Shown here: piece by piece, positions 1 through 7,974 of the stretch
How the letters are laid out: every line of letters starts with the position of its first letter
How positions within the stretch are numbered: the first letter of the stretch is position 1
NCBI RefSeq assembly: GCF_021531255.1
Contig: NZ_JAFBIO010000010.1
Span: forward strand, 1 to 64,000
DNA: 64,000 nt
Source: Allofournierella massiliensis
GTDB lineage: Bacteria > Bacillota > Clostridia > Oscillospirales > Ruminococcaceae
Direction: 5' to 3'
The notes under the pieces: model-generated
Told to the model about the DNA's origin: nothing
Database searches by the model: none
The model's input: the letters and a program-made list of their open reading frames with translations, nothing else
Position numbers and translations under genes: made by a program

Positions 1-122
1 CCCTCCCCCAGCAGGCAGATCCCTCCCCCGGTACCGAAGGCCCAGAGGCAGTCTTTCAAGAGCGGCGAGGGCGGGCAGGCCCGCCGACACCAAAGCGCGT
101 ATTCCTTGCGGGTGGTCCGCAT
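1..122 (-). CDS. spoVAC: Stage V sporulation protein AC, N-terminal fragment
   Basis: The minus strand opens with ATG at 122, 8 nt after a strong AAAGGAGG site (131-138), and runs off the left edge after about 40 codons. The visible protein has a short polar N-terminus and then SPLLKDCLWAFGTGGGICLL (about residues 19-38), which matches the start of SpoVAC (typically PPLLKNCxKAFxxGGLIC), the inner-membrane protein of the SpoVA channel that moves dipicolinic acid into the forespore. It is the main evidence that the host forms spores. A forespore promoter could not be recognised upstream. The call rests on a short stretch; the related SpoVAE is the main alternative. Confidence 0.75.
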   Translation of the reverse strand, partial: MRTTRKEYALWCRRACPPSPLLKDCLWAFGTGGGICLLGE

Positions 123-540
123 GGTTCATTCCTCCTTTGAGGGCTTCTGCCTTCCCGGCGCGTATACAGAACGGGGAAAACAGAGCCTGACAATATTGTT
201 TGAAAAGGCGGATGAAACTATACATACTGCCGAAAGCGCAAGTTGCTTGTGAATTATCCTTTTGCATTTTGCCGCTCACGCCCCGAAAAGGAATATGGTA
301 TAATAAACGTCAGATAGTGATTCTCCCGGCGCTCGTTGGCGCTGCGGCGTTGACTGACGCTGCTGCGCAAGGCCGGGAGCCAGAGCGGGGACAGAGGGCA
401 GGCCGGCGGCCAGCCTGCCGGGGGCGGCCTCCGCTTTTCAGCAGGGAAACCGCACGGCCCGGGGCCGGGGCGGGCTGGGGGCGATGGGAAACGGCAGTGC
501 CGGGAACCGGGGCCCGAAGCGTTTTTCAGGAGGAAAAGAA
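123..540 (+). other. Intergenic region with long GC-rich structured leader
   Basis: This 418-nt gap holds the start region of spoVAC on the minus strand and the leader of the CofE-like gene on the plus strand. Downstream of the promoter at 296-304 lies a long hairpin: CTCCCGGC near 325 pairs with GCCGGGAG near 377, with an inner GCGGCGTT/GACGCTGC arm. Further GC-rich inverted repeats follow to about 440. I do not recognise a known riboswitch or RNA family in it and see no credible gene. Confidence 0.5.
296..304 (+). promoter_or_regulatory. Extended -10 promoter (TGGTATAAT)
   Basis: A perfect TATAAT at 299-304 is preceded by the TGN of an extended -10 element. No good -35 box lies 17 bp upstream, which is normal for extended -10 promoters. 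It would drive the gene at 541 with a leader of about 230 nt. Confidence 0.55.
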
Positions 541-1512
541 ATGTCAAGCAGATTGATCGGTACGGTGGCCCGAGGTCTGTGTGCGCCGTCGGTACAGCCG
601 GGCACCGACCTGGTAGACCTGGTGGCTCACACCGTTTTGGCGGCTGCCGCCCAGGAGGGGATCATCCTCCACAGCTCGGATCTGGTGGGGGTTTCCGGCA
701 CCATGGTGGCCCGGGCCCAGAATAACCTGGTCACTGTAGACCAGTTGGCGGAAGAGGTTCGGGAAAAGTTCGGCGAGGATGCCACCCTGGGCCTGCTCTG
801 GCCCACCTTCTCCACCAGTTATATGGCTGCCGTCCTGCGGGGAATTGCCCGGGGCTGCAAAAAGCTGGTGCTGCAGCTGGCCTATCCCCTGGATGAATCC
901 GGCCGGGCGGTGATCAGCCTGGAATCCCTGTTCGAGATGGGGGTGGACCCCTATGAGGACACCCTGTCTGAGGAAGGGTATCTTTCCCTCTTCGGTGAGG
1001 AGAACGGGGGCTCCGGTTCGGGCCGGGAATATATGGATTACTGCCGGGAAGTGGCCGAGGCCGAGGGATGCGAGATCCAGTTCTTCTTCTGCAACCACCC
1101 GGATGAGCTGCTGAAATATACCCGCAACATCCTGTACTGCCACCGGCGGCGCAGCCCCCGGCTGGAAAAGAAGCTGCTGAACCGGGGGGTAAAGCGGCTG
1201 TACGGACTGAACGATTTGTGCAACCAGCCCTGCGAGGACAGGGGTTATCACACCCGGATGGGCCTGTTGGGGGCCGCCAGCGATACCTCCGACCGGATCC
1301 TTCTGGCGCCCCGGGATACCAGCGCCTTTGAGGATGCCCTGGGCGAGCGGCTCAAGCAGCTGATCGGGGTGCGGCTGAAGGTACTGGTCTTTATGCACGG
1401 CAACCCCAAGGAGTTCACGGATATGGACGCCGCGCCCCTGTGCAGCATGATGGGGGACAGCCTCAGCGCCAGTGCGCCGGTGGTGCTGCTGCAGGGGTAC
1501 CGGCCCCAGTGA
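541..1512 (+). CDS. CofE-like (coenzyme F420-0:L-glutamate ligase family) protein
   Basis: This 323-residue soluble protein begins at ATG 541, just after the AGGAGG site in its leader, giving MSSRLIGTVARGLCAPSVQPGTDL-. The start of the domain (GTVARGLCAPSVQPGTDLVD, then VLAAAAQEGIILHSSDLVGVSGTMVARAQ) resembles the CofE family, which in archaea and actinobacteria adds gamma-glutamates to F420-0. Clostridia of this kind are not known to make F420, and no F420 biosynthesis gene is nearby, so the true substrate is unknown; a similar amide ligation on another acid is possible. It is monocistronic, followed by a strong terminator. The family call is by recognition of the N-terminal half; the C-terminal half was not matched to anything. 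Confidence 0.65.
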   Translation: MSSRLIGTVARGLCAPSVQPGTDLVDLVAHTVLAAAAQEGIILHSSDLVGVSGTMVARAQNNLVTVDQLAEEVREKFGEDATLGLLWPTFSTSYMAAVLRGIARGCKKLVLQLAYPLDESGRAVISLESLFEMGVDPYEDTLSEEGYLSLFGEENGGSGSGREYMDYCREVAEAEGCEIQFFFCNHPDELLKYTRNILYCHRRRSPRLEKKLLNRGVKRLYGLNDLCNQPCEDRGYHTRMGLLGAASDTSDRILLAPRDTSAFEDALGERLKQLIGVRLKVLVFMHGNPKEFTDMDAAPLCSMMGDSLSASAPVVLLQGYRPQ

Positions 1513-1530
1513 TCCCGTAAAAATCAAAGA

Positions 1531-1569
1531 AAAAGCGCGCCGTTCCTTTTGGGGAAACGGCGCGCTTTT
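1531..1569. terminator. Bidirectional intrinsic terminator
   Basis: A perfect stem GCGCGCCGTT/AACGGCGCGC is flanked by AAAA on the left and TTTT on the right. It lies between the convergent CofE-like gene and the MscS gene and should serve both. Confidence 0.9.
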
Positions 1570-1578
1570 GCGTTTGGG

Positions 1579-2391
1579 TCAGCGGGTGTGGATATCTAGC
1601 TGGGGGAAGGGGATCTCGATCTGGTTGGCATCAAAGGCTTTCTTGATGTTTTCGTTCAGGTCAAAGAAAAGGGTCCAGTAGTTTTCGGCCCGGCACCAGA
1701 CCCGCAGGGTGAATTCCAGGCAGCTGTCTTTCTGGGCGCTCATCCGGGCCAGGGGCGCGTCCGGCGCTTCGGGGCCGGTGAGAGCCAGGGGATGGGCAAG
1801 CACCTCATCCAGGATGATCTTTTTGACCTGGTCGATGTCGCTGTCATAGGCGGCGGAGAAGGTCATATCCACCCGGCGGATGCCCTCGGAGGAGTAGTTG
1901 ACCACCGCCGCGTTGGTGAGGTTGCCGTTGGGCAGGGTGATGGTCTTGTTATCCACCGTGGAGAGGACGGTATAGAAAACGGTGATGGCCTTGACCGTGC
2001 CCGAGTAGCCGCTGGCCTCCACAAAATCCCCCACCTTGAAGGGCTTGAAGAAGAGCAGCATCAGCCCGCCGGCGAAGTTGCCCAGGGCGCCCTGCAAAGC
2101 AAGGCCCAGGGCCACGCTGCAGCTGGCCAGCATGGTGACAAAGCCGGTGGTGGGGATATCCAGAATGCCCACCAGGCAGAGCCCCAGCAGAATGTACAGC
2201 ACAATGCGCAGAAAACTGCGCAGGAAGGACTGGAGCCCGGCGTCCAGTTTGCGGAAGGCGAGGCCCTTTTCCATCCGGCGCATCAGCCAGCGGATCAGAC
2301 GCAGCCCCACCACCAGAACAATCAGCGCGTACAGCAGCTTGAGGCCGAAGGAGGTGCCAGTGGTATACAGAAATGAGAGAAAAGCTTCCAT
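1579..2391 (-). CDS. MscS-family small-conductance mechanosensitive channel
   Basis: A 270-residue membrane protein with three predicted transmembrane helices and a cytoplasmic beta domain, about the size of E. coli MscS (286). The third, pore-lining helix is recognisable by its Ala/Gly pattern (ASCSVALGLALQGALGNFAG, roughly residues 91-110), followed by the family signature FKVGDFVE and the beta-domain segment TLPNGNLTNAAVVNYS. The channel opens under membrane tension and releases solutes on hypo-osmotic shock. The ATG at 2391 follows an AGGAAAGGA site. An open frame continues far upstream, but it is antisense to ptsI and lacks membrane character, so this start is preferred. It has its own promoter at 2430-2458. 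Confidence 0.92.
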   Translation of the reverse strand: MEAFLSFLYTTGTSFGLKLLYALIVLVVGLRLIRWLMRRMEKGLAFRKLDAGLQSFLRSFLRIVLYILLGLCLVGILDIPTTGFVTMLASCSVALGLALQGALGNFAGGLMLLFFKPFKVGDFVEASGYSGTVKAITVFYTVLSTVDNKTITLPNGNLTNAAVVNYSSEGIRRVDMTFSAAYDSDIDQVKKIILDEVLAHPLALTGPEAPDAPLARMSAQKDSCLEFTLRVWCRAENYWTLFFDLNENIKKAFDANQIEIPFPQLDIHTR

Positions 2392-2429
2392 TTTACACAA
2401 TCCTTTCCTAAAAGAGTTGAACCATGACA

Positions 2430-2458
2430 AGTATATCATCTCCAGTCTCAAAAGGCAA
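2430..2458 (-). promoter_or_regulatory. Sigma-A promoter for the MscS gene
   Basis: On the minus strand TTGCCT (2453-2458) and TATACT (2430-2435) are separated by 17 bp. Confidence 0.6.
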
Positions 2459-2488
2459 AAGCCGGCGGGCGGGCCGGGGGGCGCCGCG

Positions 2489-2517
2489 TTGCGAAAATGG
2501 CGCGGTTCGTCTATAAT
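2489..2517 (+). promoter_or_regulatory. Sigma-A promoter for ptsI
   Basis: TTGCGA (2489-2494) and TATAAT (2512-2517) are separated by 17 bp. Transcription would start about 60 nt before the ptsI ATG. Confidence 0.7.
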
Positions 2518-2583
2518 ACAAACAAGGAAAAAAGCCGGCGTCAGCCACGAGTGCCCCCGCCCGGGGAAGAAAGGGGCGTGCAT

Positions 2584-4224
2584 ATGCGGGTTTTCAAGGG
2601 TAAGGCAGTTTCCGGCGGGTACGCGCTGGGAAAGATCCGGCGGATCGACCACGGCATCGGCAATGTGAGCCGCACAGTACAGGGGCCTTTGCGGGAGCGG
2701 GCCCTCTTCGATGCGGCGGTGGTCATCGCCAAGAACGAACTGGAAGAATTGGAGCAGCGGGCCACCGGGGAGGAAAAGGATATCCTTTTGTTCCAGCGGC
2801 TGCTGCTGGACGATGAGGTGCTGGTGAACGCGGTGGGAGATTTCATCCTTTCCGGCACCGGCAGCGCCGAGGCGGTAGAACGGGCCAGTGAGCTGTTTGC
2901 CCGCCGTCTGCAGCAGGTGGATGACAGCTATATCGCCGACCGCTCCACCGATGTATTGGATGTCTGCCGCCGGGTGGTCTCCATTCTGGACGGCAAGCCC
3001 CGGGAGCGGCTCAACCTCACCGAGCCCATGATCCTGGCCAGCGAGACCCTCTACCCCAGCGATATCTTTTCGGCGGGCAGCGGGATGATCCTGGGCATCG
3101 TCACGGTGGAGGGCAGCGCCCAAAGCCATGCGGCCCTGGTGGCCCAGACCCTGGGCATCCCGGCCCTGATCAAGGTGGAAAGCGAGTTCCTGGAAAATTG
3201 CGATGACATGCCGGCGGCCCTGGACGGGGAAAAAGGCGAGCTGATCCTGGAGCCGGACGAGGCCTGCCGGGCCCGCATCCTGGAACAGAAGGACGCCTGC
3301 AGCCGCCACACCGCCGACTGGGAGCAGCTTCTGGCCGCCCCCTGCCGCACGGCCGACGGGGTGCCCTTTTCCCTGCTGGGCAACTGCAGCGGCCCCGAAG
3401 ATATCGAAGCGGCGGTGGCCTGCGGCGCCCAGGAGGTGGGCCTGCTGCGCACCGAGTTTGCCCTGGCGGGCAGCCGCATCCCCCCCGAGGAGGAGCAGTT
3501 CTACTTCTATGTGAGCTGCCTGGCGGCGGCGGGCGGCCGGCCGGTGACCATCCGCACTTATGACATCGGCGCCGATAAATTTTCGGATGGAGTCAGCTTC
3601 AAGCCGGGGCCCAACCCGGCCCTGGGGCTGCGGGGGCTGCGGCTCTGCCTGCAGCGGCAGGATATCTTCCTGCCCCAGATCTACGCCCTTCTGCGGGCGG
3701 GGGCCCGGGGAGAGCTGCGGGTCATGTTCCCCATGGTGGGGGATGTGAGCGAGTGGGACGAGGCCATGGAACTGGTGGAGACCGCCCGGGAAAACCTGCG
3801 CAAGCGCTCGGTGACCTTCAAGGAGGATCTGGTCTTTGGCTGCATGATCGAGGTGCCGGGGGCGGCTCTCACTGCCCGGGAGCTGGCGGCCCACGGCTGC
3901 AAGTTCTTCAGTATCGGCACCAACGACCTGGCCCAGTATACCTGCGCCGCCGACCGGATGGACCCGGCGGTGGAAAAATACTTCCGCACCGACAGCCTGG
4001 GAGTGGACAGGCTGGTGCAGATGACGGTGGATGCGGCCCGGGAAGCCAACATCCCGGTCTGCGTCTGCGGTATGGCCGCCGGCCAGCCCCGGATGGCCGA
4101 ACATTACCTGCGGCTGGGGGTGGACAGGCTGTCCATGGCATCCCAGTGCCTGATGGACGTAAAGCGGCACCTCACCCGGGCCGACCTGCACCACCCGGAA
4201 CAATTGCCCTGCGGCCGGCGCTGA
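2584..4224 (+). CDS. ptsI: Phosphoenolpyruvate-protein phosphotransferase (PTS Enzyme I)
   Basis: Enzyme I takes phosphate from PEP and passes it to HPr, the first step of the sugar phosphotransferase system. The 546-residue protein shows the whole layout: N-terminal GKAVSGGYALGK, the swivelling domain with phospho-histidine in EGSAQSHAAL (H182), and the PEP-binding barrel with RTEF, FSIGTNDLAQYT and the acid/base cysteine in VCVCGMA (C495). It is slightly shorter than typical Enzyme I (about 570). The ATG at 2584 is chosen because homologues start with this GxAxSxGxAxG segment; the earlier in-frame ATG at 2497 lies upstream of the promoter's expected start site. No HPr gene is adjacent. The next gene begins 39 bp downstream, possibly in the same transcript. 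Confidence 0.95.
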   Translation: MRVFKGKAVSGGYALGKIRRIDHGIGNVSRTVQGPLRERALFDAAVVIAKNELEELEQRATGEEKDILLFQRLLLDDEVLVNAVGDFILSGTGSAEAVERASELFARRLQQVDDSYIADRSTDVLDVCRRVVSILDGKPRERLNLTEPMILASETLYPSDIFSAGSGMILGIVTVEGSAQSHAALVAQTLGIPALIKVESEFLENCDDMPAALDGEKGELILEPDEACRARILEQKDACSRHTADWEQLLAAPCRTADGVPFSLLGNCSGPEDIEAAVACGAQEVGLLRTEFALAGSRIPPEEEQFYFYVSCLAAAGGRPVTIRTYDIGADKFSDGVSFKPGPNPALGLRGLRLCLQRQDIFLPQIYALLRAGARGELRVMFPMVGDVSEWDEAMELVETARENLRKRSVTFKEDLVFGCMIEVPGAALTARELAAHGCKFFSIGTNDLAQYTCAADRMDPAVEKYFRTDSLGVDRLVQMTVDAAREANIPVCVCGMAAGQPRMAEHYLRLGVDRLSMASQCLMDVKRHLTRADLHHPEQLPCGRR

Positions 4225-4263
4225 GGGCGATCATACCATATTTATCAGAAAAGGAGGCGTTCT

Positions 4264-5247
4264 ATGCGGCAAAAGCGATGCCCCGGGCCCAAAGGCCTGC
4301 GGGCCCTGTGCCTGTGCGCGGCGATTGCGCTTTTGTCGGGATGCGCCTCCTCCGCCCCGTCGGCCACAACAGAACAGATCAGCCCGGAAGCGCCGGCCCA
4401 GAGCGGGCAGGCCATTTCCCAGGGCCAGGAGGATTTTGAGCCCTACCAGGCGCCTCCCTTTGCGGACAGCCCCTTTGAGGAGGAAGCCGCCCAGGATTGC
4501 GGCGCGGCTCGGCTGGACCTGAGCCATACGACCCAGGGGTATATCGCTGCCAAGAGCCAGAGCGACCAGGCGGTGGTGCTGCTGGTGATTTTTGGGGAGC
4601 AGCAGTACAAATACTGGCTGCCCCGGGACGGCTCGGCCGTGGCCCTGCCCCTGAATATGGGGGACGGGACCTACCGGCTGCGGGTGATGGAAAACATCAC
4701 CGACAGTACCTATGCGGAAACCTGGGCCGGGGACCTGCCGGTACAGCTGGCGGATGAGTTCCAGCCCTATCTGCGGCCCAACCAGATGGTGAACTATACC
4801 CAGGATTCGGACTGTGTGGCCCTGGCGGCCCGGCTGGCCGGTACCTGCGAGGATTCCACCCAATTGGTGAGCGCGGTGTATGGCTATCTGGTGGAAAACC
4901 TTGTCTACGACCAGCCCAAGGCCGACACGGTGCAGAGCGGCTATCTGCCCGACCCGGACGAGACCCTGGCCACCGGCAAGGGGATCTGTTTTGACTACGC
5001 GGCCCTGGCGGCATCCATGCTGCGCAGCCAGGGGGTGCCCACCCGGCTGATCACCGGCTATGTATCCCCCAACGATCTGTACCATGCCTGGAACCAGATT
5101 TACATCCAGGGCCAGGGCTGGATCACGGTGGAGATCAAGGCTCAGCCGGGCAACTGGCAGCGGGTGGATATCACCTTCGCCGCGGGGGGCACCTCCACCG
5201 ATTACCTGACCAACGACGCCAACTATACCAACCGGTATGTATATTAA
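4264..5247 (+). CDS. Transglutaminase-like (cysteine protease fold) lipoprotein
   Basis: A 327-residue exported lipoprotein. A positively charged start is followed by a hydrophobic stretch and the lipobox LLSGC (lipidated C27), then a low-complexity linker. The C-terminal third carries a transglutaminase-like domain with all three catalytic positions: Cys in TGKGICFDYA (C242), His in YHAWN (H274) and Asp in RVDIT (D302). Bacterial members are generally cysteine proteases or of unknown activity, acting outside the membrane. The gene starts at ATG 4264 after AAAAGGAGG and ends 31 bp before the PilC-like gene, so it may belong to the pilus-like operon and act on surface protein, but that is inference. 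Confidence 0.85.
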   Translation: MRQKRCPGPKGLRALCLCAAIALLSGCASSAPSATTEQISPEAPAQSGQAISQGQEDFEPYQAPPFADSPFEEEAAQDCGAARLDLSHTTQGYIAAKSQSDQAVVLLVIFGEQQYKYWLPRDGSAVALPLNMGDGTYRLRVMENITDSTYAETWAGDLPVQLADEFQPYLRPNQMVNYTQDSDCVALAARLAGTCEDSTQLVSAVYGYLVENLVYDQPKADTVQSGYLPDPDETLATGKGICFDYAALAASMLRSQGVPTRLITGYVSPNDLYHAWNQIYIQGQGWITVEIKAQPGNWQRVDITFAAGGTSTDYLTNDANYTNRYVY

Positions 5248-5278
5248 AAGGGCCGCCCAGACGGCAAGGAGTGAGATC

Positions 5279-6316
5279 ATGGCAACAAAATTGACAGCCA
5301 GAGCGGTGAGCATCCTCTGTGAGGAACTGGCCATGCTGCTGGCAGGGGGAGCAGGGGGCGCCGAAGCCCTGCATCTGGTGGCCGAGGACGCGGCCGGCCC
5401 CCTGAAAGCTGCCCTGGAACAGGCGGCAAAATCCATGGATGAAGGCCGGGACCTGGCCGGCGCCCTGACGGATACGGGTGCCCTGCCCGACTATGCCTGC
5501 CGCCTTTTGGAGGCGGGGCAGAACGTGGGCCGCACCCAGGAGAGCCTGGAAGCCCTGGCCGTGTATTACGACAAGCAGGACGCCCTGGCCATCCGGCTGA
5601 AAAACGCCCTGATCTACCCGGTGGCCCTGCTGCTCTTCATGTGCCTGATCCTGCTGGTACTGGTGAAATGGGTGCTGCCGGTATTCGAGGGGGTCTATGC
5701 GAGCCTTTCCGGCAGCCTGGCCGGGTCCTCTTACCAATACATCACCCTGGCCGGCTGGGTGGGCTGGGTATCCCTGACCCTGGTGGGGCTGTTCTGCCTG
5801 CTGCTGCTGGGTGGGGCGGCTGCCTCCCGGGTCAAGGCCCTGCGCCCCGGCCTGATAAAGATCCTGGAAAAACTGCCCGGCACCGGGCCGGCCGTGCGCC
5901 ATCTGGCCCTGGCCCGCTGCTCGGGCGCCCTGCACACCCTCATCGCCAGCGGCCTGCGGGAAGATGAGGCCCTGCGGCAGGCCCGGCCTCTGAGCGGCCA
6001 CGGCCCCCTGGAAGAGATCCTGGCCGACTGTGAGAAGGATATGGAGGCGGGTGAGAGCCTGGCCCAGGCTTTTTATGCACACCGGATCTTTGAACCCCTG
6101 TATGGCCGGATGCTGCTCAGCGGCAGCCGAGCCGGACGGATGGAGGATACCCTGCGCCGGTTGGCGGATGTGTCTGCCCGAGATGCGGAGGAGAAAATCT
6201 ATGCCCTGGTGGACGGGGTGGAGCCGCTGCTCACCGGTTTCCTGACCCTGTCTGTGGGGGCGGTGCTGCTCTCGGTGATGCTGCCTTTGGCGGGCATCCT
6301 GGCGGCCATCGGATAA
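5279..6316 (+). CDS. Type II secretion/type IV pilus inner-membrane platform protein (PilC/GspF family)
   Basis: A 345-residue protein with the duplicated GspF domain: a first helical bundle (LCEELAMLLAGGAGGAEALH, DYACRLLEAGQNVGRTQESLE), the conserved transition RLKNALIYPVALLLFMCLILL, a second hydrophobic region, a second bundle (ALHTLIASGLREDEALRQAR, LLSGSRAGRMEDTLRRLA) and a C-terminal membrane helix. In known systems this protein anchors the assembly ATPase and builds the pilus. ATG 5279 follows AAGGAG; an upstream in-frame ATG at 5237 overlaps the preceding gene's end and lacks a site. It heads a tight set of genes ending with a PilT ATPase at 9045. Confidence 0.92.
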   Translation: MATKLTARAVSILCEELAMLLAGGAGGAEALHLVAEDAAGPLKAALEQAAKSMDEGRDLAGALTDTGALPDYACRLLEAGQNVGRTQESLEALAVYYDKQDALAIRLKNALIYPVALLLFMCLILLVLVKWVLPVFEGVYASLSGSLAGSSYQYITLAGWVGWVSLTLVGLFCLLLLGGAAASRVKALRPGLIKILEKLPGTGPAVRHLALARCSGALHTLIASGLREDEALRQARPLSGHGPLEEILADCEKDMEAGESLAQAFYAHRIFEPLYGRMLLSGSRAGRMEDTLRRLADVSARDAEEKIYALVDGVEPLLTGFLTLSVGAVLLSVMLPLAGILAAIG

Positions 6317-6328
6317 AAGGAGGCGGCC

Positions 6329-6640
6329 GTGCACCACGAAGCGAGAAAAAAGCACTGGCTGCTGCGCCTGGCAGGGATGGCCCTGCTGGCGGCGGCCCTC
6401 TGGCTGGCCGGGCGGCTCTGGTGGGGACAGGACCTGTCGGACCAGACCGTCCGCTCCATCCGGGAGGCGGTGACCCGCAGCGCGGCCCAGTGCTACGCGG
6501 TGGAGGGGGTCTACCCTTCCAGCCTGGAATACCTGGAAGAAAACTACGGCCTGGTGCTGAACCATGACCGGTACTACATCATTTACGACTCTTTTTCCTC
6601 CAATCTGCCTCCCACCGTGGAAGTGCTGGAAAAAGGCTGA
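6329..6640 (+). CDS. Small single-pass protein, pilin-like, of the pilus-like operon
   Basis: A 103-residue protein starting at GTG 6329 after AAAGGAGG, 12 bp behind the PilC-like gene. It has a basic N-terminus, one membrane helix (LLRLAGMALLAAALWLAGRL, about residues 11-30) and a small exported domain with SAAQCYAVEGVYPSSLEYLEE. That pattern (a helix ending in CYAxEGxYPxxLxYLEENYGL) recalls the start of a pilin globular domain. No prepilin peptidase motif (G followed by FxxxE) precedes the helix, so if it is a pilin subunit it is not processed in the usual way. Specific function unknown. Confidence 0.75.
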   Translation: MHHEARKKHWLLRLAGMALLAAALWLAGRLWWGQDLSDQTVRSIREAVTRSAAQCYAVEGVYPSSLEYLEENYGLVLNHDRYYIIYDSFSSNLPPTVEVLEKG

Positions 6641-6656
6641 GAAGGGAGAGAAGCGG

Positions 6657-7121
6657 ATGGACCCGAAACGGGGCAGGGGCGCGGTGATGAGCCTGGCGCT
6701 GTACACCATGATGATCCTGGCACTGCTGGCCCTGGTGACCTTCGGCAGCCGGCTGTATGCCGGGCTTACCCAGAACCGGCAGCAGAACGAGCAGGTTCGG
6801 GCCAGCCTTTCCACCCTGGTTACCGCCCTGCGCGCCTCGGACGCGGAGGGGGCGGTAAGCCTGAAGGAGGGGCCCGAGGGCCCGGCCCTCTGCCTGCGCC
6901 AGGAGGATACCGGCTATGAGAGCCGGATCTTCCTGTACCAGGGGGGGCTGTACCAGCAGCTTTGCCCTCAGGAGGACCCGTTCGATACCGAAAGCGCCCA
7001 GCTCCTGGCCTACACCGATCGGTTTGAGGCCGAGCCGGAGGGCCGGATGCTTCGGCTGACCACCGGCGAGGGCACTGCCTGGGTTGCCCTGCGCTGTGAA
7101 GGAGGGGAAGGCGTTGGCTGA
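6657..7121 (+). CDS. Single-pass membrane protein of the pilus-like operon (DUF4860-like)
   Basis: A 154-residue protein from ATG 6657, preceded by GAAGGGAGAG, 16 bp after the previous gene. A short basic segment leads into one membrane helix (VMSLALYTMMILALLALVTF, about residues 10-29), followed by a mostly beta-rich exported domain (SRIFLYQGGLYQQLCPQ, RMLRLTTGEGTAWVALRC). The shape, with basic tail, long hydrophobic helix and C-terminal exported domain, is that of a minor pseudopilin, and the domain resembles DUF4860 proteins found beside GspF homologues; that family name is from memory and should be checked. Its end overlaps the next gene by 8 bp. Confidence 0.7.
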   Translation: MDPKRGRGAVMSLALYTMMILALLALVTFGSRLYAGLTQNRQQNEQVRASLSTLVTALRASDAEGAVSLKEGPEGPALCLRQEDTGYESRIFLYQGGLYQQLCPQEDPFDTESAQLLAYTDRFEAEPEGRMLRLTTGEGTAWVALRCEGGEGVG

Positions 7122-7563
7122 ACGAAAATTGCCCGGCAGCTTCCGGCTTCAATTGCTGGCCCTGCTGCTGGCCTTTCTGGGGGCCCTGGGTCTGCTGGCC
7201 CAGGCCTATGGCCGCTCGGCCCTGCTCAGCCAGAAGGCCGAGCAGCTCAATCTTTCGGTGGGCCTGGCCCGGAACGGGGCCGAGGCCTTTGCCGGCTGCG
7301 GCAGCCTGGAGGAGGCGGCCCTGCTGCTGGGGGGCCAGACCCAAGGGGAAGACCTGGCCCTGGCCTTTTTTGATGGGGCCGGCCAGGGCTGCGGCCCGGA
7401 AGGGGCGGCCTACCGGATGGAGATGGCGCAGACACCCGAGGGACGGGAAGAGGGCTGGCTCTACACCTGTGAGATCCGGGTATACCGGGCAGAGGATGAC
7501 CAGGAGCTGTATGCCCTGACCACCGCCCGCTACCAGCCCGGCGGGGAAGGAGGCGGCCTATGA
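7114..7563 (+). CDS. Minor-pseudopilin-like membrane protein of the pilus-like operon
   Basis: I place the start at TTG 7114, 8 nt after AAGGAGG and overlapping the previous stop; an ATG 30 bp upstream lies ahead of this ribosome site. The 149-residue protein has a basic N-terminus, then LPGSFRLQLLALLLAFLGAL and an exported domain of about 110 residues. The Gly before SFRLQ sits where a prepilin peptidase would cut, and Gln takes the place of the usual Glu at +5, so this is the most pilin-like N-terminus of the set. No homologue is recognised. It overlaps the next gene by ATGA. Confidence 0.7.
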   Translation: MAERKLPGSFRLQLLALLLAFLGALGLLAQAYGRSALLSQKAEQLNLSVGLARNGAEAFAGCGSLEEAALLLGGQTQGEDLALAFFDGAGQGCGPEGAAYRMEMAQTPEGREEGWLYTCEIRVYRAEDDQELYALTTARYQPGGEGGGL

Positions 7564-7961
7564 AGCGCAAGCCTTTGCGGCTGGGTTCGGTGAGCCTTTT
7601 GTTTGCGGTGATCCTGGTCTGCACCGCCCTGCTGGCCCTGCTGGGGGTGATGACGGCCCGGGCCGACTGGCTCATGACCGAAAAATATGCCCAGCGGCTG
7701 AACAGCCAGTACGCCCACGAGGCCGAGACGCAGGAATGGCTGGCCCGGCTGGATGAGGCTCTGGCCCGGGGCGACGAACTGCCCGAGCCGGCCAAGCGGG
7801 AGGATGGGCAGATCACCGCCCTCTTTGAATGGCAGGACGGCTGCCGGCTGGACGCGGCCCTGCGCCAGACCCAGGAGGGCTGGCAGGTCGTCCGCTGGGA
7901 GATGACCATGGAATGGACGGAAAACACCGATATGGGCCAGCTCTGGGAAGGACCGGCATAA
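7560..7961 (+). CDS. Small single-pass membrane protein of the pilus-like operon
   Basis: A 133-residue protein whose ATG overlaps the preceding stop (ATGA). It has a basic start, GSVSLLFAVILVCTALLALL as a membrane helix (about residues 9-28), and an exported part with an amphipathic helix (LNSQYAHEAETQEWLARLDE) and a C-terminal strand-rich tail. Translational coupling on both sides ties it to the same complex as its neighbours. The Gly before SVSLL resembles a processing site, but the +5 Glu is absent, as in some minor pseudopilins. Function unknown. Confidence 0.7.
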   Translation: MKRKPLRLGSVSLLFAVILVCTALLALLGVMTARADWLMTEKYAQRLNSQYAHEAETQEWLARLDEALARGDELPEPAKREDGQITALFEWQDGCRLDAALRQTQEGWQVVRWEMTMEWTENTDMGQLWEGPA

Positions 7962-7974
7962 AGGAGTGGCAAGT

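Noticed and set aside
311-540. 6S, SRP, RNase P or tmRNA gene upstream of the CofE-like gene
   Set aside because: Strong folding is present, but the conserved bases of these RNAs were not found.
2392-4203. N-terminal extension of the MscS frame across ptsI on the minus strand
   Set aside because: The extension is antisense to ptsI, lacks membrane or MscS character, and the real start has its own ribosome site and promoter.
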